Assembly: GCA_002082245.2 (NCBI GenBank) | Contig: NBTC02000002.1 | Location: 2,542,001-2,606,000, forward strand | Source of the DNA: Yersinia enterocolitica | Lineage (GTDB): Bacteria > Pseudomonadota > Gammaproteobacteria > Enterobacterales > Enterobacteriaceae | DNA length: 64,000 bases | Direction: 5' to 3' | In this document: positions 9,960 to 21,999 of the stretch, one piece after another | Position numbering within the stretch: the stretch's first letter is position 1 | How the letters are laid out: every line of letters begins with the position of its first letter | Notes under the pieces: model-generated | The model's database searches: none | Told to the model about the DNA's origin: nothing | What the model saw: the letters and a program-made list of their open reading frames with translations, nothing else | Position numbers and translations under genes: made by a program

Positions 9960-10650
9960 GAAAATCACCTATTTATACGACCACTTACCGATGCGTTTCG
10001 ATTTGCATATTCAGCCCGGTGAGCGGGTGGCGATTCTTGGCCCAAGTGGTGCTGGCAAAAGTACCCTGTTAAGCCTGATTGCTGGTTTTCTCGCCCCCGC
10101 CAGTGGCCGTATGCTACTGAATAATCAGGATCACACGGCAACAGCCCCCGCCGAGCGGCCAGTATCGATGCTGTTTCAGGAGAACAACCTGTTCTCACAT
10201 TTGACCGTCACACAGAATATCGGGTTGGGTTTACATCCGGGGTTGAAACTCAGCCATGAGCAAAAGTTACTGTTACGCCAGATTACCCAGCAGGTTGGAC
10301 TGGAAGATTGCCTTGAGAGACTACCCGCACAACTTTCCGGCGGCCAACGTCAGCGGGTAGCATTGGCACGCTGTTTAGTGCGCAGTCAGCCAATCCTGCT
10401 ACTGGATGAGCCATTTTCCGCGCTCGATCCTGCGTTGCGCAATGAGATGCTGCAATTGGTCGATCATGTCTGTACCCACCGGCAACTGACATTACTGATG
10501 GTGTCACACAATTTGGATGATGCTGCCCGCATCGCCGATCGGACATTGCTCATTGTCGATGGCCGTATTTACTACGACGGCCCGACACAAGCGCTGGTTA
10601 ACGGCACCGCCCCCGAAGCCAGTGTGTTGGGCATTACTACCCGACCATAA
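9946..10650 (+). CDS. thiQ: Thiamine/TPP ABC transporter, ATP-binding protein
   Basis: The protein has 234 residues. Walker A is GPSGAGKST at 32-40, the signature is LSGGQRQR, Walker B is ILLLDEP with the catalytic Glu, and the switch His is in MVSHN. It energises uptake through ThiP. The start [11 protein letters not shown] is used because it matches the family N-terminus; an in-frame ATG seven codons earlier lies deeper inside thiP. It is the last gene of the thiBPQ operon and converges with yabI 22 bases away, with no obvious terminator hairpin between them. Confidence 0.95.
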   Translation: MLKLEKITYLYDHLPMRFDLHIQPGERVAILGPSGAGKSTLLSLIAGFLAPASGRMLLNNQDHTATAPAERPVSMLFQENNLFSHLTVTQNIGLGLHPGLKLSHEQKLLLRQITQQVGLEDCLERLPAQLSGGQRQRVALARCLVRSQPILLLDEPFSALDPALRNEMLQLVDHVCTHRQLTLLMVSHNLDDAARIADRTLLIVDGRIYYDGPTQALVNGTAPEASVLGITTRP

Positions 10651-10672
10651 TAACTTGTATACCCAAGGGGGA

Positions 10673-11440
10673 TTACCCAGCGAGGACCTTCCACAACAAA
10701 TGACGATAAATCGGCATAATGGGCTGCATATGCAGCCAGGCAAAGCTGGCAATCGCCGCCACCATAGCCAGCACGGTCACCCAGCGCAGGCGAGCCAGTG
10801 GCAACCATTGGCTCAGGCGGTCCGGGCTACGCTTGCCAAACCGCCACCAGCGCCATGATAGCCACAGTGCCAGCCAAATCAGCATCACCACCACAAATAG
10901 CAACCACTTAAACATATAGCTATTGGCGCTCGGTGGGATATCAATAGCAACACCTGCCAGTATGCCTGGGAAGAAGTAGAGCGGTGGCCAGGTCAGGCAA
11001 CCAATCACGTTGGGCAAGGCAAATTTTGCCGGTGGCAGGTTTAACATACCAGCCACCATCGGGACAATCGGCCGTGCCGGGCCGATAAAGCGCCCAAGTA
11101 GGACGGTTGCCATACTGTGGTTATGCAATGCGTGTTCGGTTTTATCCAGCATCGACTTATGCTTTTTCAGGAAGGACCAACGGTGCAGTGGTTCTTTGAA
11201 GCGCCGACCGATAAAATACGAGATCCAATCCCCCAATAGGCAGCCGACAGTTGCAGCGGCCCAGGCCGAGTAAAAACCGACTTCGCCGCTGCCAATCAAC
11301 GCCCCCACACTGGTCATCATCACCGTGCCGGGAAGTAACATCCCCACCAGCGCTAATGATTCGAGAAAAGTGACGAACATGACGATAAATAGCGTGAAAG
11401 CCAGAGATTGCGTCAATAAATGTAATAAATAGGCTTCCAT
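10673..11440 (-). CDS. yabI: DedA-family inner-membrane protein (YabI)
   Basis: The 255-residue polytopic protein has the DedA (SNARE-associated/VTT) features: FLESLALVGMLLPGT near the N-terminus, GDWISYFIGRRF, and GRFIGPARPIVPMVAGM. DedA proteins are linked to lipid-carrier recycling and proton-motive-force homeostasis; the specific role of YabI is not settled. ATG 11440 (MEAYLLHLLTQS) is chosen over one 23 codons upstream because it matches the E. coli start and the upstream extension is hydrophilic with no homology that I recognise. Its order after thiQ is conserved with E. coli. Confidence 0.9.
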   Translation of the reverse strand: MEAYLLHLLTQSLAFTLFIVMFVTFLESLALVGMLLPGTVMMTSVGALIGSGEVGFYSAWAAATVGCLLGDWISYFIGRRFKEPLHRWSFLKKHKSMLDKTEHALHNHSMATVLLGRFIGPARPIVPMVAGMLNLPPAKFALPNVIGCLTWPPLYFFPGILAGVAIDIPPSANSYMFKWLLFVVVMLIWLALWLSWRWWRFGKRSPDRLSQWLPLARLRWVTVLAMVAAIASFAWLHMQPIMPIYRHLLWKVLAG

Positions 11441-11522
11441 AAAGTTGTCCGTTGGTAACACCCAAGGTTCAGGGCGGAGGATTGTCCGGTGTGTCGTGAA
11501 ATGAGTCAATCAACAAATTTCC

Positions 11523-11661
11523 CCTTCGTCCTTGAAGCCGCAGGGTTGTTAGCTGCGCTTACTCACCCAAATCACTTACTGGCCGTTGACCTTAAAATGA
11601 ATAGACTCATCGGGATTAGACCACTTGCTGCCTACCTGCAACTCCAATGACTTTGGGTATA
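11523..11661. repeat. ERIC element with a short internal insertion
   Basis: The left arm (CTTGAAGCCGCAGG, AGCTGCGCTTACTCACCC) and the right arm (CACTTGCTGCCTACCTGCAA, CTTTGGGTATA) correspond to the ERIC consensus. In the centre, where ERIC normally has a short palindromic loop, about 24 bases containing TTGACCTTAAAATGAA are inserted. A related insertion is present in the ERIC at 14259-14398. It lies between yabI and polB. Confidence 0.8.
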
Positions 11662-11765
11662 CATGGAGCGAATGGAAATCATCATTAAAATAGACAAATA
11701 CTGTATAAATAACCATACTAAGATAGCATAAATTCTCAGGCGTTATTGTTGCAGTCAGTTTGGAT

Positions 11766-11826
11766 GCGGACAGCGCGGAGAAACCGGAGCGTACACGTAG
11801 TACGTGAGGATATCGAGCACTGCCCA
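11766..11826 (+). repeat. 61-bp dispersed repeat, copy 2 (polB leader)
   Basis: This matches 7155-7215 with five substitutions. The centre contains a perfect inverted repeat CACGTA-G-TACGTG. The bases just after it (AAGTTCAAAATGACA) include an ATG at 11835 that opens in frame with polB, so the repeat border supplies a spurious upstream start. No clear polB promoter could be assigned in 11662-11879. Confidence 0.8.
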
Positions 11827-11879
11827 AGTTCAAAATGACAAATAAAATAGCCTGTACATTACCTATAAAGGTTAGCACC

Positions 11880-14252
11880 GTGGCGCAACACCGTCAGGGC
11901 TTCCTGCTCACTCGCCACTGGCGCGACACGCAGGCAGGCACCGAAGTTGAATTCTGGTTAGCCACCGATGAAGGGCCACAGCAGGTCAGGCTGCCGCCGC
12001 AACCCTCAGTGGCATTTATCCCGGCCGAACAACGGCAACGGGCTGAAACCGTGCTGCGTGATGAACGCCGCTGGCAGTTGCGCCCACTTGAACTGACTGA
12101 CTTCCACCAACGCCCAGTGCTGGGCCTGTATTGCAGTCAACATCGTCAATTAATTCGTTTGGAAAAACTGCTGCGCGAAAGTGGTGTGAATGTCTATGAA
12201 GGCGATATTCGCCCACCAGAACGGTTTCTGATGGAACGATTTATTACCGCGCCGGTGTGGTTCAGCGGTGATGACAATAACCATGGCCCGCTGCTTAACA
12301 CCCAAATGAAACCGGCCGAGGATTATCGTCCAACACTAAAACTGCTGTCGCTGGATATCGAAACCAGCGAACATGGCGAGCTGTACTGTATTGGGCTGGA
12401 GGGTTGCGGCCAGCGCCAGGTTTACATGTTGGGGCCACCTAACGGTGATACGGTTGAAAGTGCGGCGCTGGATTTCAATCTGGAATACGTCGCCAGCCGC
12501 CCGCAGTTGTTGGAAAAACTAAACCAGTGGCTGGCAGTGCATGATCCCGATGCCATTATCGGCTGGAATCTGGTGCAGTTCGACTTACGTGTTCTGCAAA
12601 AACACGCTGACCGTTATCAGATCCCACTGCGCTTTGGCCGTGGTGGTAACCTGCTGGAATGGCGTGAACACGGCTTTAAACAAGGGCACTTTTTTGCCTC
12701 GGCAGCCGGTCGGCTGATTATCGACGGCATCGAGGCGCTAAAATCCGCCACCTGGAATTTCCCGTCATTTAGTCTGGAATCTGTTTCGCAAACCCTGCTG
12801 GGCGAAGGCAAAGCCAGCGACAGCCCCTATCAACGAATGGATGAAATCAATCAACGTTTCGCCCATGACAAACCGGCACTGGCGCGCTATAACCTGAAAG
12901 ATTGCGAGCTGGTGACGCGGATTTTTGCCAAGACCGAGCTGCTCAGCTTCCTGCTGGAACGCGCCACAGTGACGGGGTTAGCAGCGGATCGTAGCGGTGG
13001 CTCCGTGGCGGCGTTTACCCATCTTTACCTGCCGCGTATGCACCGCATCGGTTACGTCGCCCCCAATTTAGGTGAGTTACCAGAAGAGCACAGCCCCGGT
13101 GGTTTTGTGATGGACTCCCAACCCGGCTTATATGACTCGGTATTGGTACTTGACTATAAAAGCCTGTATCCGTCGATTATTCGCACCTTTTTAATCGATC
13201 CGGTCGGTTTAGTGGCAGGTATGGCTCTGCCTGATGAACAGCACTCGGTGCCGGGGTTTCGCGGTGCCTGGTTCTCGCGCGAGAAACACTGTTTGCCCGC
13301 CATCGTTAACCAAATCTGGCAGGGCCGGGAAGCGGCTAAACGTCAGAAAAACAAACCGTTATCACAAGCACTGAAGATCATTATGAACGCCTTTTATGGC
13401 GTATTGGGTTCCAGCGGCTGCCGCTTTTTCGATCCCAGACTGGCCTCATCGATCACCTTGCGCGGCCATGACATCATGCGCCAGACCCGCGAGCTCATTG
13501 AAGTACAGGGTTATCAGGTGATTTATGGTGATACCGATTCAACCTTCGTCTGGCTGAAAAATGCTCACAGTGAAGAGCAGGCATCACAGATAGGTAAAGA
13601 GTTAGTACGTCAGGTCAATCTATGGTGGAAAGATCATATACAACAAACCTTTAATCTACCCTGCGCCCTGGAACTGGAATTTGAAACTCACTATCGGCGT
13701 TTTCTGATGCCTACCATCCGGGGTGCCGAGCAAGGCAGTAAAAAACGCTATGCCGGGTTGATTTCTACCTCTGAGGGTGATCAGATGGTGTACAAAGGGC
13801 TGGAAACCGTGCGCACTGATTGGACACCACTGGCCCAGCAATTTCAGCGAGAATTGTATCTGCGCATTTTTCAGCGGCAACCCTATCAGGATTATCTGCG
13901 GGACTACGTAGCACGCACCCTTAGTGGCGAATTAGACGAGCAGCTTGTTTACCGCAAACGCCTGCGCCGACGGCTAGATGACTATCAGCGCAATGTGCCA
14001 CCACACGCCAGAGCGGCACGCTTGGCGGATGAGTTTAACCGCAAACTCGGTCGCCCGCTGCAATATCAAAATGGGGGCTGGATAAGCTATGTCATGACCA
14101 CCGCTGGCCCCGAACCCCTTGAGATTCGGCAATCCCCTATCGACTACGATCACTACCTGACACGACAGTTGCAACCGGTAGCAGACGCTATACTTCCTTT
14201 TATGCACGATGACTTCACAACGTTAATAACAGGTCAGATGGGGCTATTCTGA
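11880..14252 (+). CDS. polB: DNA polymerase II (family B)
   Basis: This 790-residue polymerase with 3'-5' exonuclease acts in replication restart and translesion bypass. Exonuclease motif [10 protein letters not shown] places Asp159 and Glu161. Polymerase motif [11 protein letters not shown] begins near residue 425, motif B is [12 protein letters not shown], and motif C YGDTDS (near 549) holds the two metal-binding aspartates. The start is taken as GTG 11880 because AAAGG (11867-11871) lies eight bases upstream and the length then fits E. coli PolB (783). The in-frame ATG 11835 lies at the edge of a dispersed repeat. In E. coli polB is SOS-induced; only half of a LexA site is discernible here (CTGT at 11701), so SOS control is unproven. 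Confidence 0.95.
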   Translation: MAQHRQGFLLTRHWRDTQAGTEVEFWLATDEGPQQVRLPPQPSVAFIPAEQRQRAETVLRDERRWQLRPLELTDFHQRPVLGLYCSQHRQLIRLEKLLRESGVNVYEGDIRPPERFLMERFITAPVWFSGDDNNHGPLLNTQMKPAEDYRPTLKLLSLDIETSEHGELYCIGLEGCGQRQVYMLGPPNGDTVESAALDFNLEYVASRPQLLEKLNQWLAVHDPDAIIGWNLVQFDLRVLQKHADRYQIPLRFGRGGNLLEWREHGFKQGHFFASAAGRLIIDGIEALKSATWNFPSFSLESVSQTLLGEGKASDSPYQRMDEINQRFAHDKPALARYNLKDCELVTRIFAKTELLSFLLERATVTGLAADRSGGSVAAFTHLYLPRMHRIGYVAPNLGELPEEHSPGGFVMDSQPGLYDSVLVLDYKSLYPSIIRTFLIDPVGLVAGMALPDEQHSVPGFRGAWFSREKHCLPAIVNQIWQGREAAKRQKNKPLSQALKIIMNAFYGVLGSSGCRFFDPRLASSITLRGHDIMRQTRELIEVQGYQVIYGDTDSTFVWLKNAHSEEQASQIGKELVRQVNLWWKDHIQQTFNLPCALELEFETHYRRFLMPTIRGAEQGSKKRYAGLISTSEGDQMVYKGLETVRTDWTPLAQQFQRELYLRIFQRQPYQDYLRDYVARTLSGELDEQLVYRKRLRRRLDDYQRNVPPHARAARLADEFNRKLGRPLQYQNGGWISYVMTTAGPEPLEIRQSPIDYDHYLTRQLQPVADAILPFMHDDFTTLITGQMGLF

Positions 14253-14258
14253 TACCTT

Positions 14259-14399
<141 letters not shown>

Positions 14400-14676
14400 T
14401 TTACAGGTGACGAAACGCTCCGCTTCCATTACCATAGCGCCCTTGCCAAAATTCGCATTAATCACATTTACATAACCGCTAGCCGTAATACTCCTTCTTA
14501 TTGGGTGCTGCCTGTAGATGCCACATTTTCAGACAGACTCTCAGGCCGCATCGCCTGTGCGGCGGGTAGACTATTGCCAGTGGTTTTATGATATTTGGCT
14601 GCCACTAATTATTTATAACCAGATAATTTAAAAAGCATTTCCTTAACTGTCCAACAAAAAATCGAGCCGATAATTT

Positions 14677-17583
14677 ATGCCTTTTACACTTGGTCAACGC
14701 TGGATCAGCGACACAGAAAGCGAACTTGGATTGGGTACTGTCGTTGCCATCGACGTACGCATGATTACCTTACTGTTTCCCGCAACCGGTGAAAACCGCC
14801 TTTACGCTAGAAATGATTCGCCAATCACCCGCGTCATGTTCAATCCGGGCGATACCATCACCAACCACGAAGGCTGGCAGCTAAAAGTGGAAGAAGTGAC
14901 TCATGAAAATGGGCTGATTACTTATATCGGCACCCGTTTGGACACTGAGGAAACCGGCGTCTCAATGCGTGAAGTGTTGCTCGATAGCAAACTGACGTTT
15001 AGCAAACCGCAGGATCGGCTATTTGCCGGTCAGATCGATCGTATGGATCGCTTTGCCCTGCGTTTTCGCGCTCGTAAATATCAAAGTGAGCAGTTCCGTC
15101 TGCCATGGAGTGGGTTACGCGGTATCCGTGCCAGCCTGATCCCACACCAATTACATATCGCCTATGAAGTGGGTCAGCGCCATGCACCAAGGGTATTACT
15201 GGCCGATGAAGTGGGTTTAGGTAAAACCATCGAAGCCGGGATGATCATTCACCAACAACTGTTATCAGGCCGTGCTGAACGTATCCTGATTGTAGTGCCG
15301 GAAAGCCTGCAACATCAGTGGTTGGTGGAAATGTTGCGCCGCTTCAATTTGCGCTTCTCACTGTTTGATGACAGCCGCTACTCCGAAGCCCTGCTTGACA
15401 GCACCAATCCGTTTGAAACCGAGCAGATGGTTATCTGTTCACTGGATTTTGTGCGCCGCAATAAACAACGGCTGGAACAACTGGCAGATGCGTCTTGGGA
15501 TCTGTTGGTGGTGGATGAGGCGCACCATCTGGCCTGGAGCGAAGAAGCCCCAAGTCGTGAATATCAAGTCATTGAACAATTGGCTGAGAATATCCCAGGT
15601 GTGCTGCTGTTGACCGCAACACCAGAGCAATTGGGCCAGCAGAGCCATTTTGCTCGTCTGCGTTTGCTGGATCCCGATCGCTTCCACGATTACGAAGAAT
15701 TCGTCAATGAACAGCAGAAGTATCGTCCGATTGCAGATGCTGTGACGCTGCTGCTGGGTGGTGAGCGCTTAACTGACGATAAACTGAATCTGTTGGGCGA
15801 ACTCATTGATGAGCAGGATATTGAGCCCTTGCTGAAAGCGGCAAATAGCCAAAGTGAAGATAGCGAAGCCGCTCGCCAAGAGTTGGTAACAATGCTGATG
15901 GACAGACATGGTACCAGCCGGATCTTGTTCCGTAATACCCGCAATGGGGTGAAAGGCTTCCCGCACCGCGTCCTGCATCAAATCAAACTGCCATTGCCAA
16001 CCCAATATCAGACGGCGATTAAAGTATCAGGCATCATGGGTGCCAAAAAAACGTTGGAAGCGCGCGCCAAAGATATGCTTTACCCGGAACAAATCTATCA
16101 GGAGTTTGAAGGCGAAAATGCCACCTGGTGGAACTTTGACCCACGGGTAGAGTGGTTACTTAACTATCTGATTGCTAACCGCAATGAGAAAGTGTTGGTT
16201 ATCTGTGCCCAGGCAGCCACTGCCTTACAGCTTGAACAAGTGCTACGTGAACGTGAAGCTATTCGCGCCGCCGTGTTCTATGAAGGTTTATCACTGATAG
16301 AGCGTGACCGTGCTGCGGCCTATTTTGCCTCTGAAGAAGATGGCGCTCAGGTATTACTGTGTTCTGAGATAGGTTCAGAAGGCCGTAATTTCCAGTTTGC
16401 CTGCCAGTTGGTGATGTTCGACCTGCCGTTTAACCCGGACCTGCTGGAACAGCGTATTGGCCGTCTGGACCGTATCGGTCAAAACCGCGAAATCCAGATC
16501 ATGGTGCCTTATCTGGAACATACCGCACAGGCGATATTGGTGCGTTGGTATCATGAAGGTTTGGATGCTTTTGAGCACACCTGTCCGACCGGGCGCACCA
16601 TTTATGACAGCGGCTATCAAGAACTGATCGGCTATCTGGCAACGCCAAGTGAACAAGAAGGGTTAGATGAATTTATTCACGCCTGCCGTCTACAGCACGA
16701 AGAGCTGAAACTGCAACTGGAACAAGGTCGTGATCGGCTACTGGAGATGCATTCCAACGGTGGCGAGCATGGTCAACAACTGGCGCAGATCATTGCAGAT
16801 CAAGATAATGACGTTAATTTGGTTAGTTTCGCACTTAACCTGTTCGATATTGTCGGGATTAACCAAGAAGATCGCAGTGATAACCTGATCGTACTGACCC
16901 CCTCTGATCATATGCTGGTACCGGACTTCCCTGGGCTGCCGCAAGACGGCTGTACCGTGACATTCGATCGTGAACAGGCGTTATCGCGGGAAGATGCCCA
17001 GTTTGTGAGTTGGGAGCACCCGATCATCCGTAATGGTTTGGATTTGATCTTGTCCGGCGATACCGGAAGCTGTGCGGTTTCTTTATTGAAAAACAAAGCA
17101 TTACCAGTAGGAACACTGCTGGCTGAATTGGTTTATGTGGTAGAAGCTCAAGCGCCAAAACACCTGCAATTAACCCGCTTCTTGCCACCCACCCCAGTGC
17201 GGATGCTGATGGACAGAAATGGCACCAATCTGGCGGCACAGGTTGAATTTGAAACCTTTAACCGTCAGTTGAATGCGGTAAACCGTCATACCTCCAGCAA
17301 GCTGGTCAATGCAGTGCAACAAGAAGTCCACGCCATGTTGCAACAAGCAGAGGCACTGGTTGAAGAGCAGGCAAAACTGTTGATTGAATCGGCCAAGCAC
17401 GAAGCTGATGATAAGCTGAGTACCGAACTGGCACGTTTGGAAGCCCTGAAAGCGGTTAACCCAAATATTCGTGATGACGAAATAGAAGCACTGGAGCATA
17501 ACCGTAAAATGGTGCTGGAAAACCTCAATCAAGCGGGCTGGCGTTTAGATGCTATCCGCCTGGTGGTGGTCACACATCAGTAA
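14677..17583 (+). CDS. rapA: RNA polymerase-associated ATPase RapA (HepA)
   Basis: The 968-residue Swi2/Snf2-type ATPase binds RNA polymerase and promotes its recycling. It has an N-terminal Tudor-like domain pair (about residues 1-110), then the helicase lobes: motif I DEVGLGKT at 177 and DEAH at 280-283, the same numbering as E. coli RapA. Further motifs are LLLTATPEQ and the lobe-2 block [11 protein letters not shown]. The length equals the family norm. It follows polB in the same direction but is separated by 424 bases with an ERIC, so it is probably transcribed on its own. Confidence 0.96.
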   Translation: MPFTLGQRWISDTESELGLGTVVAIDVRMITLLFPATGENRLYARNDSPITRVMFNPGDTITNHEGWQLKVEEVTHENGLITYIGTRLDTEETGVSMREVLLDSKLTFSKPQDRLFAGQIDRMDRFALRFRARKYQSEQFRLPWSGLRGIRASLIPHQLHIAYEVGQRHAPRVLLADEVGLGKTIEAGMIIHQQLLSGRAERILIVVPESLQHQWLVEMLRRFNLRFSLFDDSRYSEALLDSTNPFETEQMVICSLDFVRRNKQRLEQLADASWDLLVVDEAHHLAWSEEAPSREYQVIEQLAENIPGVLLLTATPEQLGQQSHFARLRLLDPDRFHDYEEFVNEQQKYRPIADAVTLLLGGERLTDDKLNLLGELIDEQDIEPLLKAANSQSEDSEAARQELVTMLMDRHGTSRILFRNTRNGVKGFPHRVLHQIKLPLPTQYQTAIKVSGIMGAKKTLEARAKDMLYPEQIYQEFEGENATWWNFDPRVEWLLNYLIANRNEKVLVICAQAATALQLEQVLREREAIRAAVFYEGLSLIERDRAAAYFASEEDGAQVLLCSEIGSEGRNFQFACQLVMFDLPFNPDLLEQRIGRLDRIGQNREIQIMVPYLEHTAQAILVRWYHEGLDAFEHTCPTGRTIYDSGYQELIGYLATPSEQEGLDEFIHACRLQHEELKLQLEQGRDRLLEMHSNGGEHGQQLAQIIADQDNDVNLVSFALNLFDIVGINQEDRSDNLIVLTPSDHMLVPDFPGLPQDGCTVTFDREQALSREDAQFVSWEHPIIRNGLDLILSGDTGSCAVSLLKNKALPVGTLLAELVYVVEAQAPKHLQLTRFLPPTPVRMLMDRNGTNLAAQVEFETFNRQLNAVNRHTSSKLVNAVQQEVHAMLQQAEALVEEQAKLLIESAKHEADDKLSTELARLEALKAVNPNIRDDEIEALEHNRKMVLENLNQAGWRLDAIRLVVVTHQ

Positions 17584-17610
17584 TCCTGAGTAATAATCAG
17601 TTTCTGCAAT

Positions 17611-17798
17611 ATACCCCATAGATCTCAAGATGCAGGCAGGCGGCAAAGGAGAGACAAATCGGTTGGGAACCGATTTGAATAGCATTTATGCTAGCCTCAA
17701 GGATGAGGCTCATTAATCCCGATGAGCTTATGCAGTCAAATGATTCGGGTTAACGAGAGCAGCCAACACACCTGCGACTTGAACAATGCAGGGCATAA
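17611..17798. repeat. ERIC element with a long internal insertion
   Basis: ERIC-like ends (ATACCCCATAGATCTCAAGATGCAGG at the left, with longer homology in reverse to the consensus; GCAGCCAACACACCTGCGACTTGAA at the right) flank an insertion of about 60-70 bases. It contains AGCATTTATG and ACTCATTAATCCCGAT-like blocks. The same blocks recur in 42001-42170. The element ends immediately before the rluA ribosome-binding site and therefore forms most of the rapA-rluA gap. Confidence 0.75.
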
Positions 17799-17809
17799 AT
17801 GGAGCACCA

Positions 17810-18463
17810 ATGGAACCCTATAATCCCCCACGCGACCCTTGGCTGCACATCCTGTTTCAGGATGTGCACATCATGGTGGTCAACAAACCTAGTGGGCTAC
17901 TTTCTGTGCCCGGTCGCGCACCGGAGAATAAAGACAGTGTGATGACTCGTATTCAGGCTGAATTTCCGGCGGCAGAGTCCGTTCATCGGCTGGATATGGC
18001 CACCAGTGGCGTAATTATCGTGGCACTGACCAAAGCGGCTGAGCGCGAGCTGAAGCGCCAATTTCGCGAACGTGAACCGAAAAAGTCTTATATTGCCCGC
18101 GTCTGGGGGCATCTGGCCGAAGATGAAGGGCTGATAGATCTGCCGTTAATCTGTGACTGGCCAAACCGGCCAAAGCAGAAAGTCTGTTATGAAACCGGTA
18201 AATCTGCACAAACTGAGTATCTGGTGCTGTCACGCGATACTGATGGCAGCACGCGAGTGAAGTTATCGCCCATCACAGGGCGCTCACACCAATTACGGGT
18301 CCATATGCTGGCGATGGGTCACCCAATCCTTGGTGATGGCTTCTACGCCCATCCAGAGGCCAAAGCGATGGCATCCCGCTTGCAGTTACATGCGCAGGAG
18401 CTGTGTATTACTCACCCTGAGTTTGGAACGGCGATGCATTTTAAATGTGAGGCGGAATTTTAA
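17810..18463 (+). CDS. rluA: Dual-specificity tRNA/23S rRNA pseudouridine synthase RluA
   Basis: The 217-residue enzyme has the catalytic motif HRLDMATSG, with the nucleophilic Asp at residue 62, and the downstream RSHQLRVHM motif. In E. coli RluA makes pseudouridine 746 of 23S rRNA and position 32 of several tRNAs. ATG 17810 is preferred because GGAG (17801-17804) sits five bases ahead and the peptide starts MEPYNPP as in E. coli. An in-frame ATG at 17786 lies inside the ERIC element. The order rapA-rluA-djlA is that of E. coli. Confidence 0.95.
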   Translation: MEPYNPPRDPWLHILFQDVHIMVVNKPSGLLSVPGRAPENKDSVMTRIQAEFPAAESVHRLDMATSGVIIVALTKAAERELKRQFREREPKKSYIARVWGHLAEDEGLIDLPLICDWPNRPKQKVCYETGKSAQTEYLVLSRDTDGSTRVKLSPITGRSHQLRVHMLAMGHPILGDGFYAHPEAKAMASRLQLHAQELCITHPEFGTAMHFKCEAEF

Positions 18464-18547
18464 TTTTTGTCGTAAGAGTATTGGCCCGAAATTACCTCAG
18501 AACGGCGCATTAACGCCGATCTGAGGTGGGCACTGTTGAAACAAAAC

Positions 18548-19381
18548 CTATTTAAATCCCTTTTCGCGCTTAATCAAATCATACGCAGCTTGAATCTCTT
18601 GGGCTTTTTGCTTCGCCATCTCCATCATTTCAGGTGGCAGACCTTTTGCCACCAACTTATCTGGATGATGTTCCCCCATTAACTTACGGTAAGCACGCTT
18701 GATGGTCACACTGTCGTCAGTATTGCTAATACCCAGCACTTTGCAGGCATCCTCTAAAGTCGGGCCATTCGAGGCTTGCTGATAGCCCCCCTGAGAATAT
18801 CCACCTTGCTGGCCCTGCCAACCGCCGTGACCACCAAATTGACGGCCGCCTTCAATCATGCTCAAGAACTGATCAAACTGGCCGCGCGAAATCCCTAACT
18901 CTTCAGCAATGACATACAACACTTGCCGCTCGTTAGGATGCAAAGATCCATCAGCAAATGCGGCCTGTAATTGAATTTCCAGAAACATCCGAATTAAATC
19001 AAAACGCCCAAAGCAGACACCACGTAATTCCTGCAATCTTTCACGCAACGGGAAATCACTTTCTTTCCCTTCGCGAAACGCTTGCTGTGCGGCAGTTCGA
19101 GCTTCACCGTGCAATTGCATTCGATCCATCAACTGGCTGGCGAGTTGAATATCAACTTCCGTAACCCGCCCTTTGGCCTTGGTTAAATGCCCCATGACCT
19201 GAAAAGTGGCGCGGAAAAAAATTAATTGTCGTGTTTGTTGATCGGCAAAATAGCCGCGGCGCTTCGTGCTTCGCACCCTGTCTACCATATGGCCGACAAG
19301 CAACCCCAGTACCACACCCCAGAAACCAGCACCAGACATTAAGCCCAATACCAGACCGAGCAGTTTTCCCCAATACCGCAT
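18548..19381 (-). CDS. djlA: Co-chaperone DjlA (membrane-anchored DnaJ-like protein)
   Basis: The 277-residue type III membrane protein has an N-terminal glycine-rich transmembrane helix (residues 5-30), a TerB-like helical domain (about 55-190) and a glycine/glutamine-rich linker ([17 protein letters not shown]). The C-terminal J domain has HPD at 239-241. It stimulates DnaK at the membrane and is linked to Rcs signalling when overproduced. It is divergent from lptD. Confidence 0.95.
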   Translation of the reverse strand: MRYWGKLLGLVLGLMSGAGFWGVVLGLLVGHMVDRVRSTKRRGYFADQQTRQLIFFRATFQVMGHLTKAKGRVTEVDIQLASQLMDRMQLHGEARTAAQQAFREGKESDFPLRERLQELRGVCFGRFDLIRMFLEIQLQAAFADGSLHPNERQVLYVIAEELGISRGQFDQFLSMIEGGRQFGGHGGWQGQQGGYSQGGYQQASNGPTLEDACKVLGISNTDDSVTIKRAYRKLMGEHHPDKLVAKGLPPEMMEMAKQKAQEIQAAYDLIKREKGFK

Positions 19382-19565
19382 ATACTCCTCAATTCATCAT
19401 GCCGTCAGTCAAAATTTGCATTATCATACTCGGCATTCAGCTCAGCGCCTAACAACGAGACGTGCAAACGGCCGGATTTAACGCTAGCGCAACTGTGATG
19501 AGTAATATAGTCTCAGACCGTTTGCCGGCATGATGCCCCCCGATGACGGAACACCAAAACCGCGT

Positions 19566-21932
19566 ATGAAAAAAAGATTCCCAACACTGCTGGCCACATT
19601 GATATGGACGGCACTATATAGCCAGCAATCGCTGGCCGGCCTCGCTGAGCAATGTATGCTTGGTGTACCCACCTATGATCAGCCATTGGTCAGCGGTGAT
19701 CCGAATCAGCTACCGGTCCGTATTAATGCGGATAAAACCGAAGCCAATTATCCCGATAATGCCTTGTTCACCGGCAATGTCATTGTCCAGCAAGGCAATA
19801 GCACCCTGACCGCGAATCAGGTTGAACTGACGCAGGTACAAAAACCCGGTGAAGCTATCCCAGTTCGTACTGTCACGGCCACTGGCGACGTTAATTATGA
19901 CGATCCGCAAATCAAGCTGAAAGGCCCGAAAGGCTGGTCAAACTTGAATACCAAAGACACTGATATGGATAAAGGCAAATATCAGATGGTCGGCCGTCAA
20001 GGGCGTGGTGATGCGGATTTAATGAAGTTACGAGGTCAGAACCGTTACACCATTTTAGAAAATGGGACGTTTACCTCCTGTCTACCAGGTGATAATAGCT
20101 GGAGTGTCGTGGGCTCTGAGGTTATTCATGACCGCGAAGAAGAAGTAGCAGAAATCTGGAATGCCCGCTTTAAGATTGGCAAAGTACCGGTGTTCTACAG
20201 TCCTTATATGCAATTACCGGTTGGTGATAAACGCCGCTCAGGCTTCCTGATCCCTAATGCTAAATATACCAGTAATAACGGCATCGAATTTATGCTGCCA
20301 TACTACTGGAATATTGCGCCCAACTTCGATGCTACAATTACGCCTCACTACATGGAACGGCGTGGGTTACAGTGGCAAAACGAGTTCCGCTACTTGCTGG
20401 CTCCGGGCAGCGGCACCATGGCATTAGACTGGCTACCGAGTGATCGCTTATACCACGGCACCGATGGTACCGATAAAGATGCCACCCGCTGGTTGTACTA
20501 CTGGGGCCATTCCGGTGTGATGGATAAAGTCTGGCGTTTCAACGTCAACTATACCCGTGTTAGTGACCCAGATTACTTTACTGATTTAACGTCGCAATAC
20601 GGATCGACCACTGACGGCTATGCAACCCAAATATTCAGCGTTGGCTATGCTGATCAAAACTGGGATGCCACCTTGGCCTCTAAACAGTTCCAAGTCTTTA
20701 CTGACGCCGGTAATAATAATGCTTACCGGGCCCAACCTCAGTTGGATATGAACTACTATAAAAATGATATTGGCCCGTTTGATCTGCATGTTTACGGTCA
20801 AGCCGCCAAATTCACCAGCGTCAATCCAGAAAACCCAGAAGCCAGCCGCTTCCACATTGAACCGGCGATTAACCTACCACTGTCCAACGGTTGGGGTAGC
20901 CTGAATACCGAAGCCAAATTACTGGCAACCCATTATCAGCAGGATATCCCGACAGGATTTGCCAATAATTACAAAAACCAGAATGGGCAGGATGCGACGG
21001 TTCCTGACCTGAAAGACTCGATTAACCGGGTGATGCCGCAATTTAAAATTGATGGCAAAGTGGTATTTGATCGGCCAATGGATTGGAGTGAAGGCTTCAC
21101 CCAGACACTCGAACCACGGATGCAGTATCTCTATGTTCCATACCGCAATCAGGATGATATCTATATTTACGACACCACGCTGATGCAGTCAGACTACTCG
21201 GGACTGTTCCGTGACCGTACCTATAGTGGCTTGGACCGTATAGCGTCTGCGAATCAGGTATCTACCGGTTTAACTTCACGCATATATGATGATGCGCTGG
21301 TTGAACGTTTTAATGCTTCTGTGGGTCAAATCTATTACTTCAGCCGTTCGCGTACCGGTAATAGCGAAACAATTGATAACAGTGATGATACTGGTAGCCT
21401 TGTTTGGGCTGGTGATACATTCTGGCGTATCAGTGATCAAGTGGGTCTAAAAGGTGGCGTGCAGTATGATACCCGTCTGGGGAGTTTGACCCTGGGTAAC
21501 GCGGTAATGGAGTATAGAAAAGACTCAGAGCGTATGATTCAATTGAATTACCGCTATGCCAGCCCAGAATATATTCAGGCAGCAGTACCGAATGTAAAAA
21601 GTCCTGGTTATCAGCAAGGCATTTCTCAGATTGGTGCTACCGCCAGTTGGCCGATTGCGGATCGTTGGGCACTAGTCGGTGCTTATTACTACGATACCAA
21701 AGCCAATCAGCCCGCTAGCCAGTTAGTTGGTTTACAATACAACACGTGTTGCTGGGCTATAAACGTGGGCTATGAACGTAAAATTACTGGCTGGAATTCA
21801 CAAACAGAAGCCAGTAAGTATGATAACAAGATTGGTTTTAACATTGAATTACGTGGTCTGAGCAGCGACCACAACCTGGGTACTGCACAAATGCTGCGCT
21901 CAGGCATTCTGCCTTATCAAAGTGCATTCTGA
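19566..21932 (+). CDS. lptD: LPS-assembly outer membrane protein LptD
   Basis: This 788-residue outer-membrane beta-barrel has an N-terminal signal peptide ([17 protein letters not shown] to about residue 24), a periplasmic OstA/LptA-like domain and a C-terminal barrel ending in an aromatic-poor YQSAF tail. The four cysteines needed for the two disulfides are present: Cys30, one in FTSCLPGD, and the pair Cys728-Cys729. With LptE it inserts lipopolysaccharide into the outer leaflet. ATG 19566 gives the canonical signal peptide; an in-frame ATG 12 codons upstream would add a charged leader. surA follows 67 bases later. Confidence 0.95.
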   Translation: MKKRFPTLLATLIWTALYSQQSLAGLAEQCMLGVPTYDQPLVSGDPNQLPVRINADKTEANYPDNALFTGNVIVQQGNSTLTANQVELTQVQKPGEAIPVRTVTATGDVNYDDPQIKLKGPKGWSNLNTKDTDMDKGKYQMVGRQGRGDADLMKLRGQNRYTILENGTFTSCLPGDNSWSVVGSEVIHDREEEVAEIWNARFKIGKVPVFYSPYMQLPVGDKRRSGFLIPNAKYTSNNGIEFMLPYYWNIAPNFDATITPHYMERRGLQWQNEFRYLLAPGSGTMALDWLPSDRLYHGTDGTDKDATRWLYYWGHSGVMDKVWRFNVNYTRVSDPDYFTDLTSQYGSTTDGYATQIFSVGYADQNWDATLASKQFQVFTDAGNNNAYRAQPQLDMNYYKNDIGPFDLHVYGQAAKFTSVNPENPEASRFHIEPAINLPLSNGWGSLNTEAKLLATHYQQDIPTGFANNYKNQNGQDATVPDLKDSINRVMPQFKIDGKVVFDRPMDWSEGFTQTLEPRMQYLYVPYRNQDDIYIYDTTLMQSDYSGLFRDRTYSGLDRIASANQVSTGLTSRIYDDALVERFNASVGQIYYFSRSRTGNSETIDNSDDTGSLVWAGDTFWRISDQVGLKGGVQYDTRLGSLTLGNAVMEYRKDSERMIQLNYRYASPEYIQAAVPNVKSPGYQQGISQIGATASWPIADRWALVGAYYYDTKANQPASQLVGLQYNTCCWAINVGYERKITGWNSQTEASKYDNKIGFNIELRGLSSDHNLGTAQMLRSGILPYQSAF

Positions 21933-21999
21933 TACTGTGTAACACACTGAATACAGTGAATTTTAACCCGCTAAAGCGGATTACATAAATGGAAAAGGT

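Noticed and set aside
11699..11718. LexA (SOS) box before polB
   Set aside because: Only the left half CTGT is present; the right half is not ACAG at the required spacing.
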